This document shows, piece after piece, positions 16,239 through 24,504 of a stretch of 64,000 nt of DNA (its first letter is position 1; every line of letters begins with the position of its first letter). This DNA comes from an uncultured Polycyclovorans sp. (GTDB lineage: Bacteria > Pseudomonadota > Gammaproteobacteria > Nevskiales > Nevskiaceae). The stretch spans positions 39,401-103,400 of the forward strand of contig CAKZHZ010000053.1 of the NCBI GenBank assembly GCA_936928855.1. Direction: 5' to 3'. Position numbers and translations under genes: made by a program. The notes beneath the pieces are model-generated. The model was not told the DNA's origin, did no database searches, and saw only the letters and a list, made by a program, of their open reading frames with translations.

Positions 16239-18872
16239 CTACAGCAGCCCGTGCTCGCGCGCCGCGCGCAGGGCGGCGGTGCGGCTGCGCACGCCGAACT
16301 TGGTGTAGAGATTGTGCAAGTGCCATTTCACGGTGCCCTCCACCAGAAAGCAGCGGGCTGCGATCTGGGCGTTGCTGAGCCCCTGTTCCAGCAGGCCGAG
16401 CATCTGCCGCTCGCGGCGATTGAGGGCCTCGAAAGGGGCATCGGCCGTCGCGGACGGCCGGGTCGGTGCATCGGTGGCGCGCAGCACGGTCTCCGCCCAG
16501 GCCAGTTCGATGCGCAGGTCCGGTGCCCCCTGGCGGGCGCGATGCCAGCGTTCCAACAGGCTCAGCAGCTCCGCGCCTTCATCGATGAACACGCGGATAT
16601 AGCCCTCGCTGCCGGCCAGCGACAGGGCCTCGTCGAGGGCGGACCACGCGGCCGTCTCATGGCCCAGGGCGTCCTCGGCCAGTGCGGTCAGTGTCAGCAG
16701 CTCGCATTGCTTGTAGCGCTGGGTGCTGTCCCGGGCGTGGGCAAGCATGGGGGTGAGGATATTCAGGGCATGGGCGGCTTCGCCCTCGGACAGTGCCAGA
16801 CGTGCCTGCAGCCGACCCTGGCGGTCGCGCAGCAGGCTGGTCATCAGCGGGTCGTCGGCCGGGGCGGTGGCGCGTTCGGCCAGCTGGCGGGCCTGGCTGC
16901 CGGCGCCGCTGCGCGCGAGGATGAGGGCGCGCTCGGCGCACAGGCTCACGGAGAGTTTGCGGAAATCGCGCTCGACGCCGCTGCGCTCGCCTTCGGTCAG
17001 CAGGTCCAGGGCCGGGCCAAGATCGCCCCGTGCCGCGCGCAGGCGGGCAGCGGCGGTGAAGCCCAGTGCGATGGTGTCGACGATGCCCTGACGCGGCAGC
17101 AGGGGCATGGCCAGCTCCAGTGCTGCGTCGGCCACCGCCAGCTCGTTGCGCTCGTAGCGCACGAAGGCCGCCACGGCGTGCAGCATCGCGCGCTGGCCGT
17201 CAAAACCCGGGCTGTCGGCGCAGAGGGTGAGCCCGTGTTCCACCTCGGCCAGCGCGTCGCGGTAGCGGCCGGCGCGCAGCTCGGTGAGGGCGCCGATGAT
17301 GTAGGCCCAGACGGTACCGTACCCGGATTGCACGCCGGCAAAGGCTGCGTGGGCCTCGCGCAGGGCGCGCTGTGCGCCCTCGATATCGCTGTTGCAGCGC
17401 AGATGAAAGGCATAGACCGTCCACGCCGCACCGTGCTGGAACGAGGGGCCGGGGCCGGCCTGCGCCAGCCAGGCATGGGCCATGCGCCCGCCGGTGTCGT
17501 AGTCGTCACGCAGTGCGGCGATGCAGCCGCGCAGCAGGGCGACCTCGCCGACCGGGCGGTGAGCGTCCTCGGGCAGTGCGCGCAGGCGGTCTTCCGCCGG
17601 AGCAAAGCGGCGTTGAAACACCAGGGCCCACACCGCGTGCAGGCTCAGGGTGGGGTCCACTTCGTTGGCGAGGTGTTCCCAGCGGGTGATCAGGTCGATC
17701 AGTAGTTGGTGGGGGCCTTGCTGCGCCATCAGGCGGTCGCCGAGGGTGCAGAGCCAGCTCCTGGCAAGGGACAGGTGCGGGGCGCCGGCATCCAGTGCCG
17801 CTGATACCGCGGTGGGCCCGAGATCCTGTGCCCAGTACCAGTGCGCGGCGGTGAGCAGCAGTCGTTCGCGTTCGCCGATGGTGATGTCGAGCACGCGCAA
17901 GGCGGTGTCCTGCACCAAGGGGTGCAGCCGCACGGTGGGCGCGGTAGCCGGCTCGACCGGCTGCACGATCCCCAGTGCCAGCAGGCGGCCGAGGTCACGA
18001 CGCAGATCCTGGCCGGGAAGGGTGGACAGCAGTTGTAGCGGGGCGGTGCCCAGACAGGCCAGCTGCTGCATCAGCCGGTGTTCGCCCGGGCCGAGGTGGG
18101 ACAGAAAGCGGGCGTAGATGTAGTCACGTACCGGCCCCAGTCCGGCCACCGTGTCCGGCATGACGAACTGGCGTTCCAGCGGCACGGCCAGTGCCAGCTG
18201 CACGAGGGCGGGCCAGCCCTGGGTGGCATCGTGCAGGCCTTCCCGCTGCGCAGGCGACAGCTGCTGGCCGCGGGCCTGGGCGCAGGCGGCGATTTCCTCG
18301 GCGGTGAGGGCCAGGTGGCTGGCGGTCAGCCAGCGAACGTCCTGCTGGGTTGCCATCACGCCCAGCCCGACATCGGCATCCGCGGGTTGCAGCGTGACCA
18401 TCATCTGCAAGCGCGGGCTGGCGCCAAGCAACAGTCGCTGGAGATAGGGGCAGCTGGCACTGCCTGCCAGGGTGTGGGCGTCGTCCAGCACCAGACGAAT
18501 CGGATCCGCGGCTTCGGCCAGCTCGTCGGTGATCCGCGCAAACCAGCCTGCCAGTCCGGCCTCGTCATCCAAGCTGCCGCCGATGCGGTCGACGCAGGCA
18601 CCCCGTAGTGCCTTGGCCAACTGCTCGAGAAACACGGCGGGATCGCGCGCCACGGCGGACAGGGAAACCCAGAGCGTGCGGGCGCCGGCCGGCGCGGCGC
18701 GCAGCCAGCTCCGTGCCAATACCGTCTTGCCGTAGCCCGAGGGGGCCTCGACCACCGTGACAGCCGGCGAGGCGGCCAGCGTCAGCAGTCGCTCGCGGTC
18801 CGGTGGTGCCTCGTGTGCGCTGGGGGGCGGGCGGTGGTGTGTGCGACCGGCCTGGTCCTGGCGCTTCGCCAT
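16239..18872 (-). CDS. LuxR/MalT-family (LAL, AlkS-like) transcriptional activator
   Basis: 877 residues. A Walker A motif APSGYGKT lies at 43-50 and a Walker B-like LVLDDAHTL near 130, giving an AAA/STAND ATPase. A long helical TPR-like region follows, and a C-terminal LuxR helix-turn-helix (NRRERQMLGLLEQGLSNAQIA, then VKWHLHNLYTKFGV). This is the MalT/AlkS layout; such activators sense an inducer and switch on catabolic genes. Because CYP153 and ferredoxin follow on the same strand, it is the probable alkane-responsive activator of those genes. Start ATG 18872 is chosen for the polar N-terminus before the ATPase domain. Confidence 0.9.
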   Translation of the reverse strand: MAKRQDQAGRTHHRPPPSAHEAPPDRERLLTLAASPAVTVVEAPSGYGKTVLARSWLRAAPAGARTLWVSLSAVARDPAVFLEQLAKALRGACVDRIGGSLDDEAGLAGWFARITDELAEAADPIRLVLDDAHTLAGSASCPYLQRLLLGASPRLQMMVTLQPADADVGLGVMATQQDVRWLTASHLALTAEEIAACAQARGQQLSPAQREGLHDATQGWPALVQLALAVPLERQFVMPDTVAGLGPVRDYIYARFLSHLGPGEHRLMQQLACLGTAPLQLLSTLPGQDLRRDLGRLLALGIVQPVEPATAPTVRLHPLVQDTALRVLDITIGERERLLLTAAHWYWAQDLGPTAVSAALDAGAPHLSLARSWLCTLGDRLMAQQGPHQLLIDLITRWEHLANEVDPTLSLHAVWALVFQRRFAPAEDRLRALPEDAHRPVGEVALLRGCIAALRDDYDTGGRMAHAWLAQAGPGPSFQHGAAWTVYAFHLRCNSDIEGAQRALREAHAAFAGVQSGYGTVWAYIIGALTELRAGRYRDALAEVEHGLTLCADSPGFDGQRAMLHAVAAFVRYERNELAVADAALELAMPLLPRQGIVDTIALGFTAAARLRAARGDLGPALDLLTEGERSGVERDFRKLSVSLCAERALILARSGAGSQARQLAERATAPADDPLMTSLLRDRQGRLQARLALSEGEAAHALNILTPMLAHARDSTQRYKQCELLTLTALAEDALGHETAAWSALDEALSLAGSEGYIRVFIDEGAELLSLLERWHRARQGAPDLRIELAWAETVLRATDAPTRPSATADAPFEALNRRERQMLGLLEQGLSNAQIAARCFLVEGTVKWHLHNLYTKFGVRSRTAALRAAREHGLL

Positions 18873-18930
18873 GCGATCCCCTCATGGTCGCCGCGGTGGT
18901 ACCGCGCATGGTAACGGGATGGCGGCCCAA

Positions 18931-18980
18931 CGAAAGTTAGGATCTGTCGCCCCCCGGGGCGCGCTGCACGCAACTTTCGG
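18931..18980 (-). promoter_or_regulatory. Inverted repeat upstream of the LAL regulator
   Basis: CGAAAGTT (18931-18938) and AACTTTCG (18972-18979) form a perfect 8-bp inverted repeat with 33 bases between. It is 58-108 bases before the regulator start and about 46-95 bases before the divergent small gene. Half-sites resemble the motif upstream of CYP153 (16198-16209). Likely autoregulatory operator, by inference. Confidence 0.4.
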
Positions 18981-19025
18981 TGCCGAGGCCTGTCTCAGTT
19001 TTTACACTCGTCAAAGGAGACTCCG

Positions 19026-19196
19026 ATGCGCGTTCTCATTGGCAATCAAGTGAAGACTCCGCACGCCAACCATCATTTTGCCGACCGCGAGCAGGCCGAG
19101 GCATTCGTGATGAGCCTGCGCCTGCGCGACCGTACGGCGCGACGGCCGCCGGTGACGGCACCGGCTGCGGCACGGCAGGGCGCGACCAAAGACTGA
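19026..19196 (+). CDS. Small hypothetical protein (56 aa)
   Basis: ATG 19026 is preceded by AAGGAGA at ideal spacing, one of the best ribosome binding sites in the window, and the frame runs 56 residues to TGA at 19194. The product starts MRVLIGNQVKTPHANHHFAD, has an acidic/helical middle and a basic, Ala/Pro-rich tail; no signal peptide or membrane span. It is divergent from the alkane regulator and 59 bases before the dioxygenase gene. Function unknown. Confidence 0.6.
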   Translation: MRVLIGNQVKTPHANHHFADREQAEAFVMSLRLRDRTARRPPVTAPAAARQGATKD

Positions 19197-19255
19197 CTGG
19201 TGGCGCGGACCTGCGGGGTGGATGATGGGGTGTCGCCCGAGGCATTCCCACATCC

Positions 19256-20050
19256 ATGACGCCGCAGCCCTCCCTGTTCATTTCCCACGGCGGTGGTCCC
19301 TGCTTCTTCATGGACTGGAACCCACCGCACACTTGGGCTGCGCTGGGCGCGGCGCTGCAGTCCCTGCCCGACACACTGCCGGCCCGGCCGCGGGCGGTGC
19401 TGTGGGTGTCGGCTCATTGGGAGGCGCCCGCGTTTGCGGTGACCGGCCAATCGCAGCCGTCGTTGATCTACGACTATCACGGGTTCCCACCCCACACCTA
19501 CACGCTGCAATACCCCGCTCCCGGTGATCCGGTGCTGGCGGCGCGGGTGGTGGATCTGTTGCAGCGGGCGGGGCTGCCGGCACGGGTGGACCCGACCCGC
19601 GGCTTTGATCACGGGGTGTTCGTGCCGGGGCTGTTGATGTTCCCGGCCGCCGACCTGCCCATGGTGCAGCTGTCGCTGCGTGCCGATCTCGACGTGGCCG
19701 CGCACCTGGCCTGCGGGGCGGCGCTGGCGCCGCTGCGCGACGAGGGGGTGCTGATCATTGGCAGTGGCTACAGCTATCACAACCTGCGGCGGTTCGCGGC
19801 GGCCGGCACGGTGCCGGCCCAACAGTTCGATGCCTGGCTGCAGGACACGGTCACCGGGCAGGTTGGTGCGGCGCGACAGGCGCGCCTGCAGGCCTGGGCA
19901 CAGGCGCCGTCGGCGCGCGAGGCGCATCCGCGGGAAGAGCATCTGCTGCCGCTGATGGTGGCCGCCGCCGCGGCCGGCGATGCGCCGGGCCGCTGCACCT
20001 TCAGCCAGCCGGTGTGGCAGGTGCAGACCTCCAATTTCCGCTTCGGCTGA
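19256..20050 (+). CDS. DODA-type extradiol dioxygenase family protein (LigB superfamily)
   Basis: 264 residues, the usual length for the YgiD/DODA group. Conserved histidines at the expected places: H11 (ISHGGGP), H54 (VSAHWEAP), H119 (RGFDHGVFVP) and H175 (GYSYHN), which bind the active-site metal or act in catalysis. Members open catechol-type rings, e.g. 4,5-extradiol cleavage of DOPA; the natural substrate here is unknown. It is soluble and cytoplasmic. The stop lies 7 bases from the convergent oxygenase stop. Confidence 0.88.
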   Translation: MTPQPSLFISHGGGPCFFMDWNPPHTWAALGAALQSLPDTLPARPRAVLWVSAHWEAPAFAVTGQSQPSLIYDYHGFPPHTYTLQYPAPGDPVLAARVVDLLQRAGLPARVDPTRGFDHGVFVPGLLMFPAADLPMVQLSLRADLDVAAHLACGAALAPLRDEGVLIIGSGYSYHNLRRFAAAGTVPAQQFDAWLQDTVTGQVGAARQARLQAWAQAPSAREAHPREEHLLPLMVAAAAAGDAPGRCTFSQPVWQVQTSNFRFG

Positions 20051-20056
20051 CGCCCA

Positions 20057-20932
20057 TTACGGCGTCTGGTGCAACCACCCGTTGATGGTGAAGCGGCTGT
20101 CCGCGAACTGGCCACTGGGGCAGCGCACCGGCAGCACCTCGTGCAGGTAGCGGCTGAGGAAGAACACGATGCTGTTGTCCAGCGGCTGGTAGTCGTGGGC
20201 GGACTCGGCGGCAACGTAGTAGCCGTCGCGCACCGTGCTGTCCCACACCCGCAGCTGGCCACCGTCGTAGGCCTTGGGGCTGCGGTTGAAGTAGTAGACG
20301 TAGGTCAGCAGCCGGCTGGCGGTGTCGGGACTGCCGTTGTCATTGTGCTGCCGGTAGTAGTTGCCGTCGTTGTGCGCGGTCAGCTGGGATTCGAAGCGTG
20401 GCAGCGCAAGGTCCGGCGCCAGCCCGAAGGACGGCAGCAACAGTGACAGGCGCTCGCGGATGCGCTGTTCCATCAGCTGGGCGAAGCGCGGAAAGTCCGA
20501 CAGCACCCAGCTCTCGCGGTACTTCTCATCCTGGGTGGAGACGCCCGAAGGCCGAAAGGCGGCCTGATGCTCGATGGCATGCGCAACCAGGGCGGCGTGA
20601 TCCTCAGGCGGCAGGAAGTCGGTCCATTGCACGACGACGGCGGGCTCCACTGCCGGCGTGTTGCCGGCCTGCTGGGCCAGCGCTGCGGTCACGGCGGGCA
20701 GGGCGCCGTCGCTGATCAGGCCGACCAGGGCCTGCGGGGGCAGGTTGAGGTGCCGGGGGGCGTCCGCCAGCGGCAGGCTGATCAGCCCGAGCGGCCGCTG
20801 GTTGGCAGGCTGCGCGATCAGGGTGGTCAGCTGCTGTAGCAGGGGATCGTCGTCTCGCAGCGGCAGGTCCAGGCGGTGACCCCCTTCGAGCAACAGGACG
20901 TGGGTGCGGAGTGGGGCGGTGGAAGGCTTCAT
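20057..20932 (-). CDS. 2-oxoglutarate/Fe(II)-dependent oxygenase (prolyl 4-hydroxylase-like)
   Basis: 291 residues. The C-terminal double-stranded beta-helix carries the iron triad H196-x-D198 (YYRQHNDNG) and H264 (RYLHEVLP), plus R280 (DSRFTINGW) to bind 2-oxoglutarate. The N-terminal 100 residues are a separate variable domain. Family members hydroxylate protein side chains or small molecules. The region upstream (20933-21034) is relatively AT-rich and probably holds its promoter, including a small CCCCC-GAAAA-GGGGG hairpin at 20975-20989. Confidence 0.87.
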   Translation of the reverse strand: MKPSTAPLRTHVLLLEGGHRLDLPLRDDDPLLQQLTTLIAQPANQRPLGLISLPLADAPRHLNLPPQALVGLISDGALPAVTAALAQQAGNTPAVEPAVVVQWTDFLPPEDHAALVAHAIEHQAAFRPSGVSTQDEKYRESWVLSDFPRFAQLMEQRIRERLSLLLPSFGLAPDLALPRFESQLTAHNDGNYYRQHNDNGSPDTASRLLTYVYYFNRSPKAYDGGQLRVWDSTVRDGYYVAAESAHDYQPLDNSIVFFLSRYLHEVLPVRCPSGQFADSRFTINGWLHQTP

Positions 20933-21034
20933 GCCGCCACTTTAATTCGTTTGCATACAAAGAGATATGACACTCCCCCGAAAAGGGGGTGCGGTTTTTC
21001 GCGGGCGCTGCGTCTTTACGGGTATGCGCTTCCC

Positions 21035-21070
21035 AAAAGCCCCCGCCGGCCCTGCCGTGCGGGGGCTTAT
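21035..21070 (-). terminator. Rho-independent terminator
   Basis: On the minus strand AAGCCCCCGC pairs with GCGGGGGCTT across a 12-base loop and is followed by TT, giving CTTTT. The 5' arm overlaps the stop codon of the gene ending at 21067. Confidence 0.75.
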
Positions 21071-21732
21071 TCGTTGCGCCGCAAGGGGCCGAGCTGCCAG
21101 GGGTCCTGACCCTGGCCGCGAAACCAGACGCGGTCGAGCGGCAGCGCCAGCGTGCTGTCCTGCACGGTGAGGGGCAGCGGCGTGTCGCCAAAGTGAATCC
21201 GGGTGTCCAGCTCCGCTTGCAGCGGGATGTGGATGATCTGGTCGACATCCGCCGTGATGGGGGCGGTGAACGCCAGTCGCACCGGCTGCGAGATGGGAAT
21301 CTCAAGGTCCACCGGCAGGTCCAGATCGAGGGGGATGCGGCCGCTGATGGGCAGGGTCATGGGCACGCCGAGCACGCGTGTGTCCATGGTGGTGTTGACC
21401 GGTACTTCGGTATTGACCGGGATGGTGCCTTGATAGCGGACGGTGAGCGCCAGCGGCACCTGGGTGTCGAAATGGACGTCCAGTGACAGGCGTTCATGCA
21501 GGCGGACCGGGATGCCGTTGCGGTCGCCAGTAGCATCAAGCCCCTGGCCATCCAGCACCGAGACGGTGACCGGCAGGGTGGCAGGCAGTCGTGCCTGCAG
21601 TGCCTGTCCATCCAGGGGCACCATAGCCGTGGCATTGTGGAGGACCCACCACGCCCCCGCTGCGCCTGCAGTTGCACCGACAAGGGCCACCAGCACGATC
21701 AAGCCCAGAATCTGAATGCTGCGCATGTCCAT
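21067..21732 (-). CDS. Membrane-anchored periplasmic protein of unknown function
   Basis: 221 residues. One N-terminal membrane segment (SIQILGLIVLVALVGATAGAAGAWWVL, split here as residues 5-31) acts as an uncleaved anchor; the rest is a beta-rich domain with alternating hydrophobic strands and repeated short motifs such as IPVNTEVPVNTTMDTRV and LDLDLPVDLEIPI. No enzymatic motif seen. ATG at 21726 is an alternative start. It is followed by a strong terminator and is probably monocistronic. Confidence 0.7.
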   Translation of the reverse strand: MDMRSIQILGLIVLVALVGATAGAAGAWWVLHNATAMVPLDGQALQARLPATLPVTVSVLDGQGLDATGDRNGIPVRLHERLSLDVHFDTQVPLALTVRYQGTIPVNTEVPVNTTMDTRVLGVPMTLPISGRIPLDLDLPVDLEIPISQPVRLAFTAPITADVDQIIHIPLQAELDTRIHFGDTPLPLTVQDSTLALPLDRVWFRGQGQDPWQLGPLRRNE

Positions 21733-21798
21733 CTTCCCTGATGCGCCCGGCGGGCGGGCAGAGATCGGACCTTAACGAAGCCCCGGGTGGGGTTTGAA

Positions 21799-21825
21799 GG
21801 GGCGGGCAGCCAACGCCGCCCGCCC
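21799..21825 (-). terminator. Possible terminator of the beta-barrel gene
   Basis: GGGCGGGC (21800-21807) and GCCCGCCC (21818-21825) form a perfect 8-bp stem with a 10-base loop, 9 bases beyond the stop at 21835. Only a short pyrimidine tail (TTC) follows on the minus strand, so efficiency is uncertain. Confidence 0.45.
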
Positions 21826-21834
21826 TGCGGTCAA

Positions 21835-22389
21835 TCAGAAGCGGTACTGCAGCTTCACCGAGGCGATGTCGACATCGGTGTCATCCAGCGCCATGCGGTC
21901 GTATTCCAACCGCAGCTGCGGGCCGGGCCCGTCGCCGAAGCGCACGCCAAAGCCGTAGAAGGTGTCGCTGCCGTCATCTTCTCCGCCGAGGAAGCCGGGG
22001 CCATCGAGCTCGGCATCCCACCAGAGCTGGCCGATCTTGCCGTAGGGGGCGACGCCGCCCAGCGGAATATGGACCAAGGCAGCGGCGTAGGTGCCGTCCG
22101 CTTTCAGACGGAAGTTGCCGTCATTGAGATCACCGAAATCGAGGTAGCCCCCTTCGAGGCTGAACACGGGGTTGAACTGTGCACCGGCGTGCACGTTCCA
22201 CGACCATCGGTTGTCCTTGAAATTGTCGTCCTGGTCGAGGAAGTCATCCTCTTCCAATCGGAAATAGCCGGCGCCGCCACCGAAATAGACGCCGGCGGTG
22301 GTGGGGGACTGTGCCGCGGCCACGCCGGGTAGGGCAGCCAAGCTGCCGATGGCGACGAGTCCGGGCGCGAACATCTTGATTTTGCTCAT
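21835..22389 (-). CDS. Outer-membrane beta-barrel protein
   Basis: 184 residues from ATG 22389, which has AAGGAGAG 5 bases upstream; the in-frame ATG at 22413 lacks this. The signal peptide ends at AAA-Q (GVAAAQS). Alternating strands such as VYFGGGAGYFRLE, WNVHAGAQFNPVFSLEGGYLDFG and a terminal KLQYRF with C-terminal Phe fit an 8-strand OmpA-type barrel. Pore or adhesion role unknown. Confidence 0.85.
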   Translation of the reverse strand: MSKIKMFAPGLVAIGSLAALPGVAAAQSPTTAGVYFGGGAGYFRLEEDDFLDQDDNFKDNRWSWNVHAGAQFNPVFSLEGGYLDFGDLNDGNFRLKADGTYAAALVHIPLGGVAPYGKIGQLWWDAELDGPGFLGGEDDGSDTFYGFGVRFGDGPGPQLRLEYDRMALDDTDVDIASVKLQYRF

Positions 22390-22513
22390 GTTGCTCTCCT
22401 TGCGATAGGACATTGCTACCGGGTCACTACCCTAGGCGTCGAGGCTGACGCTTTCCTGAACGGCGCTATGATCGGTGCTCCGAAGCGGTTCACGACAAGC
22501 AGGGAGAACTTCC

Positions 22514-22939
22514 ATGGAAACAGCGATACCGATGCTGCAGCCGGTGGTGGCACTGGTGATGTGGTCGATGGTGATGTGGGCGTGGATGTACGTCACCCGG
22601 GTTCCGGCCACGCTGGCGATGAAGATGAAGCTCGACCCCGAGCTGCCCAACGGCCAGCAGATGAGCACCCTGCCGGCGCGGGTGCGCTGGAAGGCCGACA
22701 ACTACAACCACCTGATGGAGCAGCCCACGATCTTCTACGCTGCCGCCCTGGCACTGGCGTTGCTGGGCGATGCGTCTGCGCTCAGCGTCGGTTTGGCCTG
22801 GGCCTATGTCGGTATCCGGGTGGTTCACAGCCTGTTCCAGGCACTGGTGAACAAGATCGAGGTGCGTTTCGCGATCTTCGTGCTCGGGTCCCTGGTGCTG
22901 CTGGCGCTGGCGTTGCGTGCCGCCGCGCAGGTCTTCTGA
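22514..22939 (+). CDS. MAPEG family membrane protein
   Basis: 141 residues with four hydrophobic segments (near 10-30, 70-90, 95-110, 118-138) and the MAPEG pattern KADNYNHLMEQPTIFYA after the first loop. Family members are small glutathione- or lipid-active membrane enzymes; bacterial ones are mostly uncharacterised. ATG 22514 has AGGGAG upstream and starts just before the first span. Divergent from the beta-barrel gene. Confidence 0.87.
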   Translation: METAIPMLQPVVALVMWSMVMWAWMYVTRVPATLAMKMKLDPELPNGQQMSTLPARVRWKADNYNHLMEQPTIFYAAALALALLGDASALSVGLAWAYVGIRVVHSLFQALVNKIEVRFAIFVLGSLVLLALALRAAAQVF

Positions 22940-23050
22940 TTGCCCCTTTCCTGACAAAAAGTGTTCGGCATCTGGCGAAAACCCCGCTAGACTGTCGCCC
23001 CCCAAGGGTCCGATAAGGGCCGGGATGACTCACAAACATTAGGGAACCCC

Positions 23051-24178
23051 ATGGCATTCAATATCGCCGTGCTCAAGGAAACGCGGGCCAATGAGCGCCG
23101 CGTGGCACTCGTCCCTGTCGTTGCCGACAAGCTCACCAAACTGGGCGCCAAACTGGCGATGCAGTCGGGCTCTGGTGACGCGGTCAAGTTGCCTGACAGC
23201 GCCTACAAGAATGTGCATTTCGCTGCCAACCCGCAGGGGCTGGTGAGCGATGCCGACATCGTGCTGTCGGTGCAGCCGCCCTCCCTCGAGGCGGTGGACG
23301 CGATGAAGGAGGGCTCCGTGCTGATCTCCTTTATCTATGCCCACAAGGAAATCGAGCTGGTCAAGAAACTGGCCGAGAAGAAGATCACCTGCTTCGCCAT
23401 GGAGCTGGTGCCGCGCATTACCCGTGCGCAGGCGATGGACGCGCTGTCCAGCCAGGCCGCGCTGGCCGGCTACTACGCCGCGCTGCTGGGTGCCACCCAT
23501 CTGGCCCGCATCCTGCCGATGATGACCACGGCGGTGGGCTCCATCCGTCCGGCCAAGGTGCTGGTGATGGGACTCGGTGTGGCAGGGCTGCAGGCGCTGG
23601 CCACGGCCCGCCGCCTGGGCGCCATGACCGAAGGCTACGACGTGCGTCCCGAAACCAAGGAGCAGGCCGAGTCGCTGGGCGCCAAGTTCGTCGACACCGG
23701 CGTGGATGCCCGCGGTGAAGGCGGCTACGCCCGTGAGCTGACGCAGGAAGAGAAGGACAAGATCGCCAGCGTCGTCACCAAGCACATCCAGCAGGCGGAT
23801 GTGGTGATCACCACCGCCGCCATCCCGGGCCGGCCGTCGCCGAAGCTGATCTCCAAGGCGCAGATCGAGGGCATGAAGTCCGGCAGCGTCATCATCGACC
23901 TCGCCGCCGAGGGCGGTGGCAACACCGAACTGACGCAGCCGGGCGAGACCATCCAGGTCGGACAGACCACCATTGTCGGCCCGCTCAATGTGCCGTCGAT
24001 GCTGGGCGAGCACGCCTCCGAGCTGTACGCCAAGAACCAGCTCAACCTAGTCGAGCTGATGGTCAAGGACAGCGAACTCGTCATCAACTGGGAGGACGAG
24101 GTGCTGGTCAAGGCCTGCCTCACCCACGGTGGCGAGATCAAGAACGAAGCGGCCGCCAAGGCCGTTGAAGCGGCCTAA
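23051..24178 (+). CDS. pntAA: NAD(P) transhydrogenase subunit alpha part 1
   Basis: 375 residues: the soluble NAD(H)-binding domain I of the proton-pumping transhydrogenase, here a separate polypeptide as in many proteobacteria. It starts IAVLKETRANERRVALVP, and the nucleotide-binding fold carries VLVMGLGVAGLQALATARRLGA. ATG 23051 follows AGGGAA. First gene of a three-gene operon (gaps of 13 and 4 bases). The enzyme uses the proton gradient to reduce NADP+ with NADH, feeding biosynthesis and oxygenases. Confidence 0.96.
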   Translation: MAFNIAVLKETRANERRVALVPVVADKLTKLGAKLAMQSGSGDAVKLPDSAYKNVHFAANPQGLVSDADIVLSVQPPSLEAVDAMKEGSVLISFIYAHKEIELVKKLAEKKITCFAMELVPRITRAQAMDALSSQAALAGYYAALLGATHLARILPMMTTAVGSIRPAKVLVMGLGVAGLQALATARRLGAMTEGYDVRPETKEQAESLGAKFVDTGVDARGEGGYARELTQEEKDKIASVVTKHIQQADVVITTAAIPGRPSPKLISKAQIEGMKSGSVIIDLAAEGGGNTELTQPGETIQVGQTTIVGPLNVPSMLGEHASELYAKNQLNLVELMVKDSELVINWEDEVLVKACLTHGGEIKNEAAAKAVEAA

Positions 24179-24191
24179 AACGGGAGCAACC

Positions 24192-24500
24192 ATGGACGCC
24201 ACTACGGCCATCACGGGCTTCGTCGCCCTCTACATCTTCATGCTCGCGGCCTTCACCGGTTACGAGATCATCGGCCGCGTGCCGGCGATTCTCCACACGC
24301 CGCTGATGTCGGGCTCCAACTTCATTCACGGCATCGTCGTGGTCGGCGCCCTGTGGGCGCTGGTCAACGCCAGCTCGACGCTGGAACAGGCCATCGGCTT
24401 CTTCGGCGTGCTGCTGGGCGCCGGTAACGCCGCCGGCGGCTATGTGGTGACGGAGCGCATGCTCGAAATGTTCAAGCCGTCCGACAAGAAGAAGGGCTGA
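24192..24500 (+). CDS. pntAB: NAD(P) transhydrogenase subunit alpha part 2
   Basis: 102 residues with three membrane spans (FVALYIFMLAAFTGYEII; a second around GIVVVGALWAL; a third around AIGFFGVLLGAGNAAGG). It is the membrane part of the split alpha subunit. ATG 24192 is the start of the conserved protein, 13 bases after pntAA; the frame is open further upstream only as overlap. Confidence 0.95.
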   Translation: MDATTAITGFVALYIFMLAAFTGYEIIGRVPAILHTPLMSGSNFIHGIVVVGALWALVNASSTLEQAIGFFGVLLGAGNAAGGYVVTERMLEMFKPSDKKKG

Positions 24501-24504
24501 TCCC

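Noticed and set aside
16251..17705. 484-residue open frame on the plus strand
   Set aside because: Antisense to the LuxR/MalT-type regulator whose domains are unambiguous.
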